Below, one piece after another: positions 25,015 to 34,558 of a stretch of DNA of 64,000 bases; positions within the stretch are counted from its first letter, which is position 1, and the number at the start of each line of letters is the position of its first letter. The notes beneath the pieces are model-generated. The model made no database searches, was not told the DNA's origin, and saw only the letters and a list, made by a program, of their open reading frames with translations. Made by a program: the position numbers and the translations under genes. This stretch comes from Streptomyces mutabilis (GTDB lineage Bacteria; Actinomycetota; Actinomycetes; Streptomycetales; Streptomycetaceae). The stretch is from NCBI RefSeq assembly GCF_014649815.1, contig NZ_BMTT01000019.1, positions 48,617-112,616 of the forward strand. The letters are read 5' to 3'.

Positions 25015-25569
25015 ATGGACAGCCAGGCCGACAGCCCCATGGACAGCGCGACGGCGGACCGCACGGACTCCGGCCGGCCCGAGGACGCGCGGGACCGCGA
25101 CGGCGAGGGGCGGGCGCGCAACGCCAGGCCGCGCGACGGACTCGGACGCCCGCTGCCGTACAGCGCGGCCGGTGTCCCCCGCCAGCCCGAGGGTGTGGTG
25201 CGCGCCCCCGGGGAGACGGTCGCCGAGGCACAGCGGCTGCTCGACGAGGGAAAGCCGTTCCACGCGCACGAGGTCTTCGAGGACGCCTGGAAGTCGGGGC
25301 CCGAGCAGGAGCGGGAGCTGTGGCGGGGGATGGCCCAGCTGGCCGTGGGCCTCACGCACGCGGCCCGTGGCAACGTCACCGGCGGGGCCAGGCTGCTGCG
25401 GCGCGGGGCCGCGGCCGTGACGGACTGGGCGGCCGCGGGGAGCGGGCAGGAGCGGCCGTACGGGATGGACCTGGGCGCGATCGCCGAGTGGGCCCGCACG
25501 CTGGCGGGTGAGGTGGAGGGCGGCGCGTCTGTGGACGCGGAGGCTCGGGCGCCGCGGCTGCGCGGCTGA
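25015..25569 (+). CDS. DUF309 domain protein
   Basis: 184 aa. A 60-residue Asp/Arg-rich N-terminus, then the DUF309 helical core: ETVAEAQRLLDEGKPFHAHEVFEDAWKSGPEQERELWRGMAQLAVGLTHAARGN, with the conserved H-x-H-E-x-x-E-x-x-W pattern. The function of the family is unknown. The ATG at 25015 follows GGCACAATCGGCTT with no ribosome-binding site; CACAAT could be a -10 box, so the message may be nearly leaderless. A later start is possible because the N-terminus is low-complexity. Confidence 0.85.
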   Translation: MDSQADSPMDSATADRTDSGRPEDARDRDGEGRARNARPRDGLGRPLPYSAAGVPRQPEGVVRAPGETVAEAQRLLDEGKPFHAHEVFEDAWKSGPEQERELWRGMAQLAVGLTHAARGNVTGGARLLRRGAAAVTDWAAAGSGQERPYGMDLGAIAEWARTLAGEVEGGASVDAEARAPRLRG

Positions 25570-25626
25570 GGGCGACCCGGCCGGGGCTGGGCGACCCGGC
25601 CGGGGCTGGGCGGCCCGGCCGGGGCG
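25570..25626. repeat. Three tandem 19-bp GC-rich repeats
   Basis: GGGCGACCCGGCCGGGGCT occurs three times head to tail (last copy has GGC for GAC and differs at its end). Each contains the palindrome CCCGGCCGGG. It fills the gap between the DUF309 stop and cobF and may act as a terminator or slippage-prone spacer. Confidence 0.85.
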
Positions 25627-25655
25627 TTGTCAGTGGCGTACGGCAGACTCGTGGC

Positions 25656-26429
25656 GTGCGGACTATTCATGTGATCGGTATCGGCGCGGGCGACCCCGAC
25701 CAGTTGACCCTGCAGGCGGTCAGAGCGCTGCGGAGCACGGACGTGTTCTTCGTCCTGGACAAGGGCGAGGTGAAGGCCGACCTGGTGCGGCTGCGCCGGG
25801 AGATGCTGGAGACGCACGTACCGGAAGGGACGTACCGGATCGTCGAGGTGCGGGACCCTGAGCGGGACCGGAGCGCGGGCGGTGCGGAGTACTCCCCCGC
25901 CGTCGGTGACTGGCGCAGCGCCCGCGCCGGCATTTACGAGCAGCTGATCGCCGAGGAGCTGGGCGAGGACGAGAGCGGCGCCTTCCTGGTTTGGGGCGAC
26001 CCTGCGTTGTACGACAGCACGCTGGGCATCCTGGAGGAGATCCTGGAGCGCGGGACGGTGTCGTTCGAGTACGACGTCGTGCCGGGCGTCAGCAGCGTCT
26101 CCTCGCTCGTCGCCCGGCACCGGACGGGGCTGAACCGGGTGGCGCGGCCCGTCCAGATCACCACCGGGCGGCGGCTCGCGGAGGGCTTCCCGGAGGGCGT
26201 GGACGACGTCGTGGTGATGCTCGACGCCCACCAGACCTTCCGGCAGTACGCGGACCAGGACATCCACATCTACTGGGGCGCCTACATAGGCACCCCGGAC
26301 GAGATCCTCGCCTCCGGCCCGATCGCCGAGGCCGCGCCCCGCATCGAGCGGCTGCGCGCCGAGGCCCGGGAGCGCAAGGGCTGGATCATGGACACGTACC
26401 TGCTGCGGCGCAACGCCGGCGGCGGCTGA
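25656..26429 (+). CDS. cobF: Precorrin-6A synthase (deacetylating)
   Basis: 257 aa, the usual CobF length. Tetrapyrrole methylase fold: GIGAGDPDQLTLQAVRAL at 8-25, the FLVWGDPALYDST SAM-binding loop near 112 and the VVPGVSSVSSL segment. It methylates precorrin-5 at C-1 with loss of acetate in the aerobic cobalamin pathway. GTG start at 25656, set by homology (VRTIHVIGIG). cobK, the next pathway enzyme, is 0.45 kb away on the other strand, with a broken transporter gene between. Confidence 0.95.
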   Translation: MRTIHVIGIGAGDPDQLTLQAVRALRSTDVFFVLDKGEVKADLVRLRREMLETHVPEGTYRIVEVRDPERDRSAGGAEYSPAVGDWRSARAGIYEQLIAEELGEDESGAFLVWGDPALYDSTLGILEEILERGTVSFEYDVVPGVSSVSSLVARHRTGLNRVARPVQITTGRRLAEGFPEGVDDVVVMLDAHQTFRQYADQDIHIYWGAYIGTPDEILASGPIAEAAPRIERLRAEARERKGWIMDTYLLRRNAGGG

Positions 26430-26540
26430 CCGAACCGGCGGCCGTACGCGCGGATCGACGGTCGTCCGGGCCCGTTCGGGCCGTACCCGGGCGGACCGCC
26501 CCCGCATGCGTGGTCCGTGCACCGGTGTGACCGTGACCGT

Positions 26541-26783
26541 GTGACAGTCGCCGACGAAACGCCCCGGACCGCCCCCGCCCAACCGCCCCTGCTGGACAAG
26601 CGCCGCCGCAACGTCGTCTTCGTCACGGTCATGCTGAGCCTGCTGCTCGCCGCCCTGGACCAGACCACCGTCGGCACCGCGCTGCCGACAATCGCACGGG
26701 GTTCGGCAGGCCGCCGCTCAGATCCTCGACGAGCAGACGCTTGGCGATGGGGTCGACCGCCACAGCCGGTCACAGCGGGCTGA
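26541..26783 (+). pseudogene. Truncated DHA2-type MFS transporter (first helix only)
   Basis: GTG at 26541 begins a typical EmrB/QacA N-terminus: hydrophilic lead, LDKRRRNVVFVTVMLSLLLAALDQTTVGTALPTIA with motif D1 of 14-TMS drug/H+ antiporters. Right after LPTIAR the sequence changes to unrelated Arg-rich residues and stops; the expected remaining 450 or so residues are absent. A deletion removed the rest. 26430-26540 upstream has no other gene and presumably the old promoter. Confidence 0.85.
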
Positions 26784-26818
26784 GGCCCCCGCGCGCGCAC
26801 GCCTGTCTGTGAGTCACG

Positions 26819-26838
26819 GCGCGCCGGGCCCGGCGCGC
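26819..26838. terminator. 20-bp perfect GC palindrome after cobK
   Basis: GCGCGCCGGGCCCGGCGCGC, self-complementary over all 20 bases, lies between the truncated transporter and the end of cobK. A likely terminator for cobK on the minus strand. Confidence 0.65.
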
Positions 26839-26881
26839 GGCGCATCCGTCACGCATGCCGAGGCCCGACGCGCGGGGACGG

Positions 26882-27652
26882 TCACGAATCGGGGCCCGGC
26901 CACTCCAGTCGGCCCAGTCGCTCCAGCACCGCCCGCACGTCGGACACCACGGGCACGCCTTCCGGCAGCGAGGGCCTGCGGACCACGACCACCGGCAGGG
27001 CCAGCTCCCGGGCCGCCGTGAGCTTGGCGGCGGTGGCCGCTCCCCCACTGTCCTTGGTCACCAGTACGTCGATGCGGTGCTCGCGCAGGAGGGCCGTCTC
27101 GTCGGCCACCGTGAACGGGCCTCGGGCCGACAGGACGCGGGTGTCCGGCGGGAGGGATGGCTCGGGGGGCTCCACCGAGCGGACGAGGAAGTGGACGTCT
27201 GCCACGTGCGCGAAGGCGGCGAGACCCAGGCGGCCGGTGGTGAGGAAGACCCGGCGGCCGAGGCCCGGCAGCAGGTCGGCGGCCTCGGTGAGGGAGGTGA
27301 CCGGGTGCCAGTGGTCGCCGGGCCCGGCCTGCCAGCCCGGGCGGCGCAGGAAGACGGCGGGGATGCCGGTGGCCGCCGCGGCCCGTGCGGCGTTCGCCGT
27401 GATCCGCTCGGCGAAGGGATGGGTGGCGTCGACGAGGGCGTCCACCCGCCGCTCCCGCAGCCACGCGGCCAGCCCTTCCGGTCCGCCGAACCCCCCGATC
27501 CGGACCTCCCCGGCGAGGGTGCCCGGGCGGGCCACTCGTCCGGCGAGGGAGGTGGTGACGCGGACGCCTGGCCGGGCCGCCAGGTCGGCGGCCAGCCGGC
27601 GTGCCTCGGTTGTGCCGCCGAGGATCAGCACGTGCGGGGACGGGCGGGACAT
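26882..27652 (-). CDS. cobK: Precorrin-6A reductase
   Basis: 256 aa CobK/CbiJ. N-terminal HVLILGGTTEARRLAADLA nucleotide-binding start, the central DATHPFAERITANAARAA and IPAVFLRRPGW motifs, RRVFLTTGRLGL, and VTKDSGGAATAAKL near the C-terminus, all family hallmarks. Reduces precorrin-6A to 6B with NADPH, the step after CobF. ATG start. Convergent with the broken MFS gene; the TauE-type gene lies 85 bp upstream on the same strand. Confidence 0.95.
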   Translation of the reverse strand: MSRPSPHVLILGGTTEARRLAADLAARPGVRVTTSLAGRVARPGTLAGEVRIGGFGGPEGLAAWLRERRVDALVDATHPFAERITANAARAAAATGIPAVFLRRPGWQAGPGDHWHPVTSLTEAADLLPGLGRRVFLTTGRLGLAAFAHVADVHFLVRSVEPPEPSLPPDTRVLSARGPFTVADETALLREHRIDVLVTKDSGGAATAAKLTAARELALPVVVVRRPSLPEGVPVVSDVRAVLERLGRLEWPGPDS

Positions 27653-27737
27653 GGGTCGAGACTACGGACCGCCGGGGCGGTCGGTGCAGTTGGGGCAGCC
27701 GGATCCAGCTCGGATCAGTCAGGCGGCCCACCGTCCG

Positions 27738-28529
27738 TCACGCCACCAGGAGCTGGAGGCCGCCCACGACCGTCGCCGCGATGACCAGGCGCTCGAACAA
27801 CCGCTGGTCGATGCGGCTCACGGCCCATTTGCCGATGAACGCCCCGGGCACCACGAACACCAGGAGCGCGGCGTCGAGGAGCAGCGAGCGGCCGTCGATC
27901 AGACCGAGGCCGGCGCTGAAGGGCAGCTTGGAGACGTTGACGATCAGGAAGAAGAAGGCCGACGTGCCGAGGAAGCCGAGCTTGCGGAAGCCCGCCGAGA
28001 GGAGATACATCGACATCACCGGGCCGCCCGCGTTGGCGACCATGGTGGTGAAACCGCCCAGGACGCCGTACGAGCGAGCCTTCACACGTCCGGCCCGCGA
28101 GGCGCTCGCCTCCGCTCGCCCGTCCGCGTCGGACCGCCCGTCCGCGTCGTCCTGCCGTCGGCGCCACACCGTCACCCCGGCCATCAGCAGCAGGATCGCG
28201 CCGATCGACGTCCGGACGATCGCGTCGTCGGCCCACACCAGGAAGAGGGTGCCCACGATCACGCCGGCCCCCACCGCCGGGAACAGCCGCCACAGCGTGG
28301 GCCAGTGCGCGTGGCGCCGGTAGGTGAGCACCGCCAGGATGTCACCGGCGATCAGCACCGGCAGCAGGACGCCGGTGGAGGCGCGGGCCGGCAGGACCGC
28401 CGCGAAGATCGCGAGACTGACCGTATTGGCGCCGCTCACGGCGGTCTTGGAGAAGCCGACGAGGAAGGCGGCGAAGGCGAGAGCGGCGAATTCCCAGCCC
28501 GTGAGGTGCCACAGCGTCATGGTGTCCAT
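27738..28529 (-). CDS. TauE/SafE (TSUP) family permease
   Basis: 263 aa from ATG 28529. Seven to eight hydrophobic segments with the duplicated TSUP motifs (AFLVGFSKTAVSGANTVS in the first half, LGGFTTMVANAGGPVMSMYLL in the second), found in exporters of sulfite, sulfoacetate and related anions. A charged loop (QDDADGRSDADGRAEASASRAGRVKA) separates the halves. The start is unsure: GTG 28553 and ATG 28520 are alternatives and none has a clear ribosome-binding site. Same direction as the acyl-CoA ligase upstream. Confidence 0.87.
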   Translation of the reverse strand: MDTMTLWHLTGWEFAALAFAAFLVGFSKTAVSGANTVSLAIFAAVLPARASTGVLLPVLIAGDILAVLTYRRHAHWPTLWRLFPAVGAGVIVGTLFLVWADDAIVRTSIGAILLLMAGVTVWRRRQDDADGRSDADGRAEASASRAGRVKARSYGVLGGFTTMVANAGGPVMSMYLLSAGFRKLGFLGTSAFFFLIVNVSKLPFSAGLGLIDGRSLLLDAALLVFVVPGAFIGKWAVSRIDQRLFERLVIAATVVGGLQLLVA

Positions 28530-28590
28530 TGCGGGCACCGATGCTATGCGCACGCCTCCCCCGTCGTAAGCACCGTCTCGCCAGTCGGTC

Positions 28591-30102
28591 CTAACGGTCG
28601 GCGTACCGCGCCCGCAGTTCCCGCTTCAGCACCTTCATGCTCGGTCCCAGCGGCAGGTCCCGCGCGAACTCCACGCGGCGCGGGTACTTGTACTTGCCGA
28701 GGTGCTGCTTGGACCACTCGACGACCTCGGCGGCGTCCGGCGCCGCGTCCGGGGCGGGCACGACGACGGCGCACACCTCCTCGCCGTGCAGCTCGTCCGG
28801 GAGGCCGATGACGGCGACCTGCGCGATGCCGGGGTGGCGCATCAGTACTTCCTCGACCTCGCGCGGATAGACGTTGTAGCCGCCGCGGATGACGACGTCC
28901 TTCTTCCGGTCGACGATCCGCAGGAACCCCTCCTCGTCCCTGGTTCCGAGATCCCCCGTGCGGAACCAGCCGTCGACCAGCGCCTCGGCGGTGGCCTCGG
29001 GACGGCCGAGGTAGCCGGAGAAGACGTTGTGGCCGCGTACGACGACCTCACCCAGCTCGCCGGGCGGCAGCAGCTCGACGCTGCCCTCGACCTCCGCGCG
29101 GGCGATCTCCACGTCCACGCCCCACAGCGGGTGTCCGATCGTGCCGGGCTTGGCGCCGAACACCGGTTGGTTCACGGCCGCCGCCGGGGAGGTCTCCGAC
29201 AGCCCGTACCCCTCGTAGATCTTGGCGCCGAACGCCTCCTCGAACCGTTCCAGCACGGCGACGGGCAGCGAGGCACCACCGGAGACGCACACGCGCAGGT
29301 CGGGCAGGGCGTCCGCGTCCCTCGCCCCGGCGGCGAGGGCGACGAACATGGTCGGCACCCCGTGGAAGGTGTTGACCTTCTCCTTCACCATCAGCTCGAT
29401 CGCGCGTGCCGCGTCGAAGCGGGGCAGCAGGACGAGGGTGGCGCCCGCCCGCCAGGTGGAGTTCAGGGAGACGGTCTGGCCGAAGGCGTGGAACAGCGGC
29501 AGCGCGCCGAGGGCGACGTCGTCGGGCCGGATGTCGTTGGCGTCGAAGGCGTTGACGGTCGCGTTCATCACCAGGTTGAAGTGGCTGAGCACGGCGCCCT
29601 TGGGGACGCCCGTGGTGCCGCTGGTGTAGAAGACGACGGCGGGGTCGTCGGCGTCGCGGGTGACGTAGGAGGGCAGCGGCTCGGCGTCGGCGGCGAGTTT
29701 GGCCAGCTCGTCGCCGAGGGTGATCATCCGGACGTCCGTCTCCCGCGCGGCGGCGGCTCCGGTCTCCGCCTGGGCCGGGTGGCACAGCAGCAGGGTCGCG
29801 CCGCTGTCGCGCAGTACGTGCTCGACCTCGGCCGACGACAGCAGCAGGTGGACGGGCACGACCACGCCACCGGCGGCGGCGATCGCGTAGTACGCCTGCG
29901 GGAAGTCGGCGGTGTTCGGCGCCATCAGGGCGACCCGGTCCCCCGGCCGCACGCCCAGGCCGGTGAGGGCGCCGGCCTGGGCCCGGGCCCGCTGCCACAC
30001 CTCGGCGAAGGTCAGCCGCAGGTCGCCCTCGACCAGCGCTTCCTTGTCGGGACGGCGCCGGGCGTTCTCGGCGAGGACGGCGGCGACGGACAGGGTTGCC
30101 AT
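28591..30102 (-). CDS. Fatty-acyl/aryl-CoA ligase (AMP-forming)
   Basis: 503 aa ANL-superfamily adenylating enzyme. P-loop-like FYTSGTTGVPKGAVLSHFN, GYGLSETSP, WFRTGDLGTRDEEG with hinge IVDRKKDVVIRGGYNVYPREVEE, and the catalytic Lys in LGPSMKVLKREL. Length and order match long-chain fatty acid-CoA ligases (FadD/CaiC-like). It activates a carboxylic acid as its CoA thioester. The thiolase gene lies 61 bp upstream on the same strand, so the two may form an operon for acyl breakdown. Chain length not deducible. Confidence 0.92.
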   Translation of the reverse strand: MATLSVAAVLAENARRRPDKEALVEGDLRLTFAEVWQRARAQAGALTGLGVRPGDRVALMAPNTADFPQAYYAIAAAGGVVVPVHLLLSSAEVEHVLRDSGATLLLCHPAQAETGAAAARETDVRMITLGDELAKLAADAEPLPSYVTRDADDPAVVFYTSGTTGVPKGAVLSHFNLVMNATVNAFDANDIRPDDVALGALPLFHAFGQTVSLNSTWRAGATLVLLPRFDAARAIELMVKEKVNTFHGVPTMFVALAAGARDADALPDLRVCVSGGASLPVAVLERFEEAFGAKIYEGYGLSETSPAAAVNQPVFGAKPGTIGHPLWGVDVEIARAEVEGSVELLPPGELGEVVVRGHNVFSGYLGRPEATAEALVDGWFRTGDLGTRDEEGFLRIVDRKKDVVIRGGYNVYPREVEEVLMRHPGIAQVAVIGLPDELHGEEVCAVVVPAPDAAPDAAEVVEWSKQHLGKYKYPRRVEFARDLPLGPSMKVLKRELRARYADR

Positions 30103-30163
30103 GGGGTGTTGCTCCGTTCCTTGCTGCGGCTCTGCGAAGGGGGTGGTGGTGGCGTGCGTTCGG

Positions 30164-31351
<1,188 letters not shown>

Positions 31352-31413
31352 GGGGTGACTCCTGACCGTCGCTCGGCCGCCGGGTGGCGACCGACACGTT
31401 ACGACACATTAAT

Positions 31414-31424
31414 TAGCACTGCTA
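31414..31424. promoter_or_regulatory. Candidate operator between thiolase and hydrolase genes
   Basis: TAGCA-C-TGCTA, a small perfect palindrome in an AT-rich island. On the plus strand it overlaps a possible -35 (TTAGCA, 31413-31418), 16 bp before a good -10 (TATAGA, 31435-31440) of the hydrolase gene. No regulator gene sits nearby, so the cognate protein is probably encoded elsewhere. Confidence 0.5.
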
Positions 31425-31499
31425 GTTTTGGACTATAGACCGCCGGACACCTCCCTGGGAAGATCCCCGGGTGACCTTCACCGAGCAGCCGGAGGAGAC

Positions 31500-32309
31500 A
31501 TGACCGAGGCCCTCGAACACGACGTGGCCGGAACGCGGGGACGGCTCACCGCCCGCGAGTGGCCCGCCGAGCGACCCGCGTACGTGGCACTGCTGGTACA
31601 CGGCTACGGGGAGCACATCGGCCGCTACGAGGAGGTGGCCGGCGTGCTGACGCGGCACGGGGCGGCGGTGTACGGCGTCGACCACGTCGGCCACGGACGC
31701 TCGGACGGAGAGCGGGTGCTGATCGAGGACTTCGAGGACGTGGTCACCGACGTGCACACCGTGGCGGAACGGGCCCGGGCCGGCCACCCGGACCTGCCGG
31801 TGGTCATGGTCGGGCACTCGATGGGCGGCCTGATCGCCTCCCGCTACGCCCAGCGCCACCCCGGCGAGCTGACCGCCCTGGTGCTGTCCGGGCCGGTCAT
31901 CGGGGACTGGGAGCTGCCGCGCACGCTGCTCGCCCTGCAGGAGATCCCCGACACCCCGGTCAGCCCGTCCGCGCTCTCCCGGGACCCGGCGGTCGGCGCG
32001 GCGTACGCGGCGGACCCGCTGGTGTGGCACGGCCCGATGAAGCGGCCGACGGCTCAGGCGTTCGTGCGGACCCTGGACACCGTGGCCAAGGGCGGCGACG
32101 TGGGCCCGCTCCCCCTGCTGTGGGTGCACGGCGACGACGACCGGCTGGTGCCGTTGCCCGGCAGCCGCACCGGCGTCGAGGCACTCAGCGGCGGCGACCT
32201 CACCGAGCGGACCTACCCGGGTGCCCGGCACGAGCTCTTCAACGAGACGAACCGGGCGGAGGTGTTCGCGGACGTCACGCGCTTCCTGGACGGCGTGCTC
32301 GCCCGCTGA
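31500..32309 (+). CDS. Alpha/beta hydrolase, monoacylglycerol-lipase-like
   Basis: 269 aa. Oxyanion region LLVHGYGEHIGRY, nucleophile elbow GHSMGG, acid in WVHGDDDRLVP and catalytic His in GARHELFNE, the set of bacterial monoacylglycerol lipases (hydrolase_4). GGAGGAG precedes the ATG at 31500. It probably releases fatty acid from glycerides or other esters; the divergent acyl-CoA ligase and thiolase would then activate and degrade it. No signal peptide, so cytoplasmic. Confidence 0.9.
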   Translation: MTEALEHDVAGTRGRLTAREWPAERPAYVALLVHGYGEHIGRYEEVAGVLTRHGAAVYGVDHVGHGRSDGERVLIEDFEDVVTDVHTVAERARAGHPDLPVVMVGHSMGGLIASRYAQRHPGELTALVLSGPVIGDWELPRTLLALQEIPDTPVSPSALSRDPAVGAAYAADPLVWHGPMKRPTAQAFVRTLDTVAKGGDVGPLPLLWVHGDDDRLVPLPGSRTGVEALSGGDLTERTYPGARHELFNETNRAEVFADVTRFLDGVLAR

Positions 32310-32406
32310 TCGTCCGGAACTCCGGCCCAGGCCCGGCCGGGCCCGTCGTGGTGTCCCTCGGCGACGCTCCCTCGGCCGGGTCCGGCGGGGCACCCGCCAC
32401 GCTGCC

Positions 32407-32428
32407 CACCGGGGCGTTTGCCCCGGTG
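32407..32428 (+). terminator. Hairpin after the hydrolase gene
   Basis: CACCGGGGC-GTTT-GCCCCGGTG, 9-bp perfect stem with a 4-nt loop, about 100 bp after the hydrolase stop. The rest of the 250-bp gap 32310-32559 shows no gene. Confidence 0.7.
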
Positions 32429-32559
32429 CCCCATGGGCACCCGCGCCCGCACGGAGAGGGGGAGGTTGCGCCCTGCTCCGTACGACCGCGCGGTGCGTCA
32501 GGCGCGAGCGAGACGATGCGCGCGTACCGCATGCACGACCGACCGAAGAGGGGCACCTC

Positions 32560-32892
32560 ATGGCCGACGCCCTCGAACTCGACGCGCTGTGGGAGGACTT
32601 CCACCGCGTGGTGAACATGACCTCCGCGGAGCTCGCGGACTGGCTCCGGGTGCGCGACTCCGGCGAGCTGACTGAACCGTTGCCGGACGACGCCGGTCCG
32701 CCGCTCGGTCAGCACGTCCTGGCGATCCTGCAGAAGCGGCGCACGGACCTGACCGAGGACGACCTGCGCGCGATGCGCAAGGTGGTGGACACCGTGACGT
32801 CGCAGGCCGACCTGGAGAACGAACCGCGGGCAGAGGACAGCCGGCTCAGGCACCGGCTCATGACGGTCGGGCACGACCCCCTGAAGCCGTAA
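32560..32892 (+). CDS. DUF3140 family protein
   Basis: 110 aa, acidic. LWEDFHRVVNMTSAELADWL at the start, LGQHVLAILQKRRTDLTEDDLRAMRKVVDTV in the middle and an RLRHRLMTVGHDPLK tail match the small DUF3140 proteins of actinobacteria; no catalytic motif is known. AGAGGGG precedes the ATG at 32560. The truncated endonuclease gene begins 2 bp after its stop, a pairing that suggests an old two-gene unit. Confidence 0.88.
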   Translation: MADALELDALWEDFHRVVNMTSAELADWLRVRDSGELTEPLPDDAGPPLGQHVLAILQKRRTDLTEDDLRAMRKVVDTVTSQADLENEPRAEDSRLRHRLMTVGHDPLKP

Positions 32893-32894
32893 CC

Positions 32895-33167
32895 GTGGGC
32901 CGGGACCAGGAGCGCGTCGTACGGGAACTCGTCGACGCGCACGGGGAGACGTACGCCGCGGAGGCGGGCATCGGGCTGAAGGACACCCCGCAGCCGCTGT
33001 ACCGGCTGCTGGTCCTCGCCCACCTGCTCAGCGCCCCGTGTCCGCGGCTCCGTCGCCGTGGCCACCGCCCGCGCCCTGCGGGAGGCGGGACTGAGCGACC
33101 CCCGGCGCATGGCCGCCGCGGCGTACGGCCGGTGCGCTGGTACGGGCCGGGCACGGTGATGCGTTGA
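32895..33167 (+). pseudogene. Frameshifted, truncated HhH-GPD endonuclease
   Basis: GTG at 32895 starts RDQERVVRELVDAHGETYAAEAGIGLKDTPQPLYRLLVLAHLLSA, the N-terminus of actinomycete endonuclease III-like proteins. After LLSA the frame is lost; the expected VAVATARALREAGLSDPRRMA appears in another frame (about 33050-33115) and then the gene ends without its HhH motif or iron-sulfur cysteines. The region to the right is also decayed. Confidence 0.82.
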
Positions 33168-33198
33168 GGACACCGTCACGTCCCGGGAGGCACCCGCG

Positions 33199-33645
33199 AT
33201 GCCGTCGTCCCGTCCCCCCCTTCCGTCTCGTGGCCTCCGCCCTCGCGGTGGGCGCGCTGCTCACGACCGCGGCCTCTGGGACGGCGGCGACGGTTCGGCG
33301 TCCGCGGACACCGCCGCACAGGTTCGGGCCGCCGCACAGGACGCCGCGAGAAAGGCCCCCACCGGCTCGCCCCGCGGCTCCCCCTCCACCCTCAAATCCG
33401 GTGCCAGGGCCCGCCCTGCTCACCGAGGCCGATTCGGAGGACGACTGGCACCGGGTCGACGACGCCGGAAATGGCGGGACAGCCTGCTCGTCGGGGGGGG
33501 GGTCGACGTCTCCGACTTGGACGGCCGTGCGATCACCTCCGTGGAACAGGGAGCGCACCAGGGCACCGAGTGTCGCAGCCCGTCAACCTGGACCGAAGTA
33601 CCCGCCCGACCTCTCGACGTCTGCGGCGAATGCCGGACAGCGTGA
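33199..33645 (+). pseudogene. Degenerate remnant, possibly of a secreted protein
   Basis: One frame near 33205-33290 reads as a signal-peptide-like stretch (FRLVASALAVGALLTTAASGTAA), out of frame with the ATG at 33199 that has the right spacing for it. Later frames contain ALLTEADSEDDWHRVDDAG. A run of G at 33495-33504 suggests slippage. No family is recognised; the pieces suggest a frameshifted exported protein. Confidence 0.4.
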
Positions 33646-33699
33646 TCACCGGACGGCACAATGTTGTGCGGCGGACGGCGCACGGGAAGGAGCCGAGAC

Positions 33700-33918
33700 G
33701 TGAGCGACAGCGGCCCCGTTCCCGGCGGACGTCCGGGTGAGGTCGAGCCGACCCCCGCGCTGATCGGAGAGCAGTCCGGGCGGGACCTGCACGGTGTCGT
33801 GCCGGCGTACGCGACGAGCATGCTCGGCCATCCGGCGGCGGACCCTGCCGGTGCCGGTCAACCTGTCTGCCGGCGGCTGCCGGGCGGTCCGTGGGACGAG
33901 GCGCCGGACGACGGCTGA
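33700..33918 (+). CDS. Small hypothetical protein, possibly a remnant
   Basis: 72 aa from a GTG with AAGGAG at 33687-33692 at ideal spacing. The sequence (SDSGPVPGGRPGEVEPTPALIGEQSGRDL ... DEAPDDG) is Gly/Pro/Asp-rich, has no membrane segment and is not recognised. Good translation signal but it sits among broken genes, so it may be the front of a decayed gene. Confidence 0.35.
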   Translation: MSDSGPVPGGRPGEVEPTPALIGEQSGRDLHGVVPAYATSMLGHPAADPAGAGQPVCRRLPGGPWDEAPDDG

Positions 33919-33989
33919 GCGGCGTGGCGCCCATCACAGTCCCGGAGCGCCGCCCGGGAGGCAGGAACGGCTGAAAGTATGATCACGCG

Positions 33990-34526
33990 ATGTCTGACAT
34001 GACCGAGACCACGCCGGGCTGGCTGACGACCGACGAACTGGAGATGACACGCGCCCGCATGCCGATCCTGTACGTCGAGGCCGTGCCCGTGCGCGTCGAC
34101 GACAGCGGCGAAGTCACCAGCGTGGGCCTGCTCCTGCGCATCGGGCCCGACGGGACGGTCAGCCGGACGCTGGTCTCCGGGCGGGTGCTGCACCACGAGC
34201 GGGTCCGGGACGCGCTGCTGCGTCACCTGGAGAAGGACCTCGGCCCGGTGGCGCTGCCCCGGGTGCCGGCCTCGCTCCAGCCGTTCACGGTGGCCGAGTA
34301 CTTCCCCACGCACGGCGTCACGCCGTACCACGATCCGCGGCAGCACGCAGTCTCCCTGGCCTACGTGGTGCCGGTGACCGGCGACTGCCGACCGCGGCAG
34401 GACGCGCTGGACCTGGTCTGGTTCGATCCGCGTGAGGCCCTGTCCGAGGCGGTGCAGAGCGAGATGCCGGGCGGACACGGGGTGCTGCTCAAGCAGGCGC
34501 TGGCGCACGTGGGCTGCGTGATCTGA
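33990..34526 (+). CDS. DUF4916 / NUDIX-fold family protein
   Basis: 178 aa. GWLTTDELEMTRARMPILYVEAVPVRVDD, GLLLRIGPDGTVSRTLVSGRVLHHERVRDALLRHLEKDLGP and VAEYFPTHGVTPYHDPRQHAVSLAYVVPV match the NUDIX-like DUF4916 proteins of Streptomyces. The Nudix box is altered, so it may not hydrolyse nucleotides. Start either this ATG or the ATG three codons later. Convergent with the Mrp operon. Confidence 0.85.
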   Translation: MSDMTETTPGWLTTDELEMTRARMPILYVEAVPVRVDDSGEVTSVGLLLRIGPDGTVSRTLVSGRVLHHERVRDALLRHLEKDLGPVALPRVPASLQPFTVAEYFPTHGVTPYHDPRQHAVSLAYVVPVTGDCRPRQDALDLVWFDPREALSEAVQSEMPGGHGVLLKQALAHVGCVI

Positions 34527-34527
34527 A

Positions 34528-34549
34528 ACCCCCGGTGAGCGGCGGGGGT
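34528..34549. terminator. Hairpin between DUF4916 and mrpG
   Basis: ACCCCC...GGGGGT stem in the 32-bp gap between two convergent stops; can end transcription from either side. Confidence 0.65.
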
Positions 34550-34558
34550 CCCGTGGGG

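Noticed and set aside
26784-26881. A gene fragment between the MFS stub and cobK
   Set aside because: No frame shows a recognisable family, and the right part is a GC palindrome that fits a terminator.
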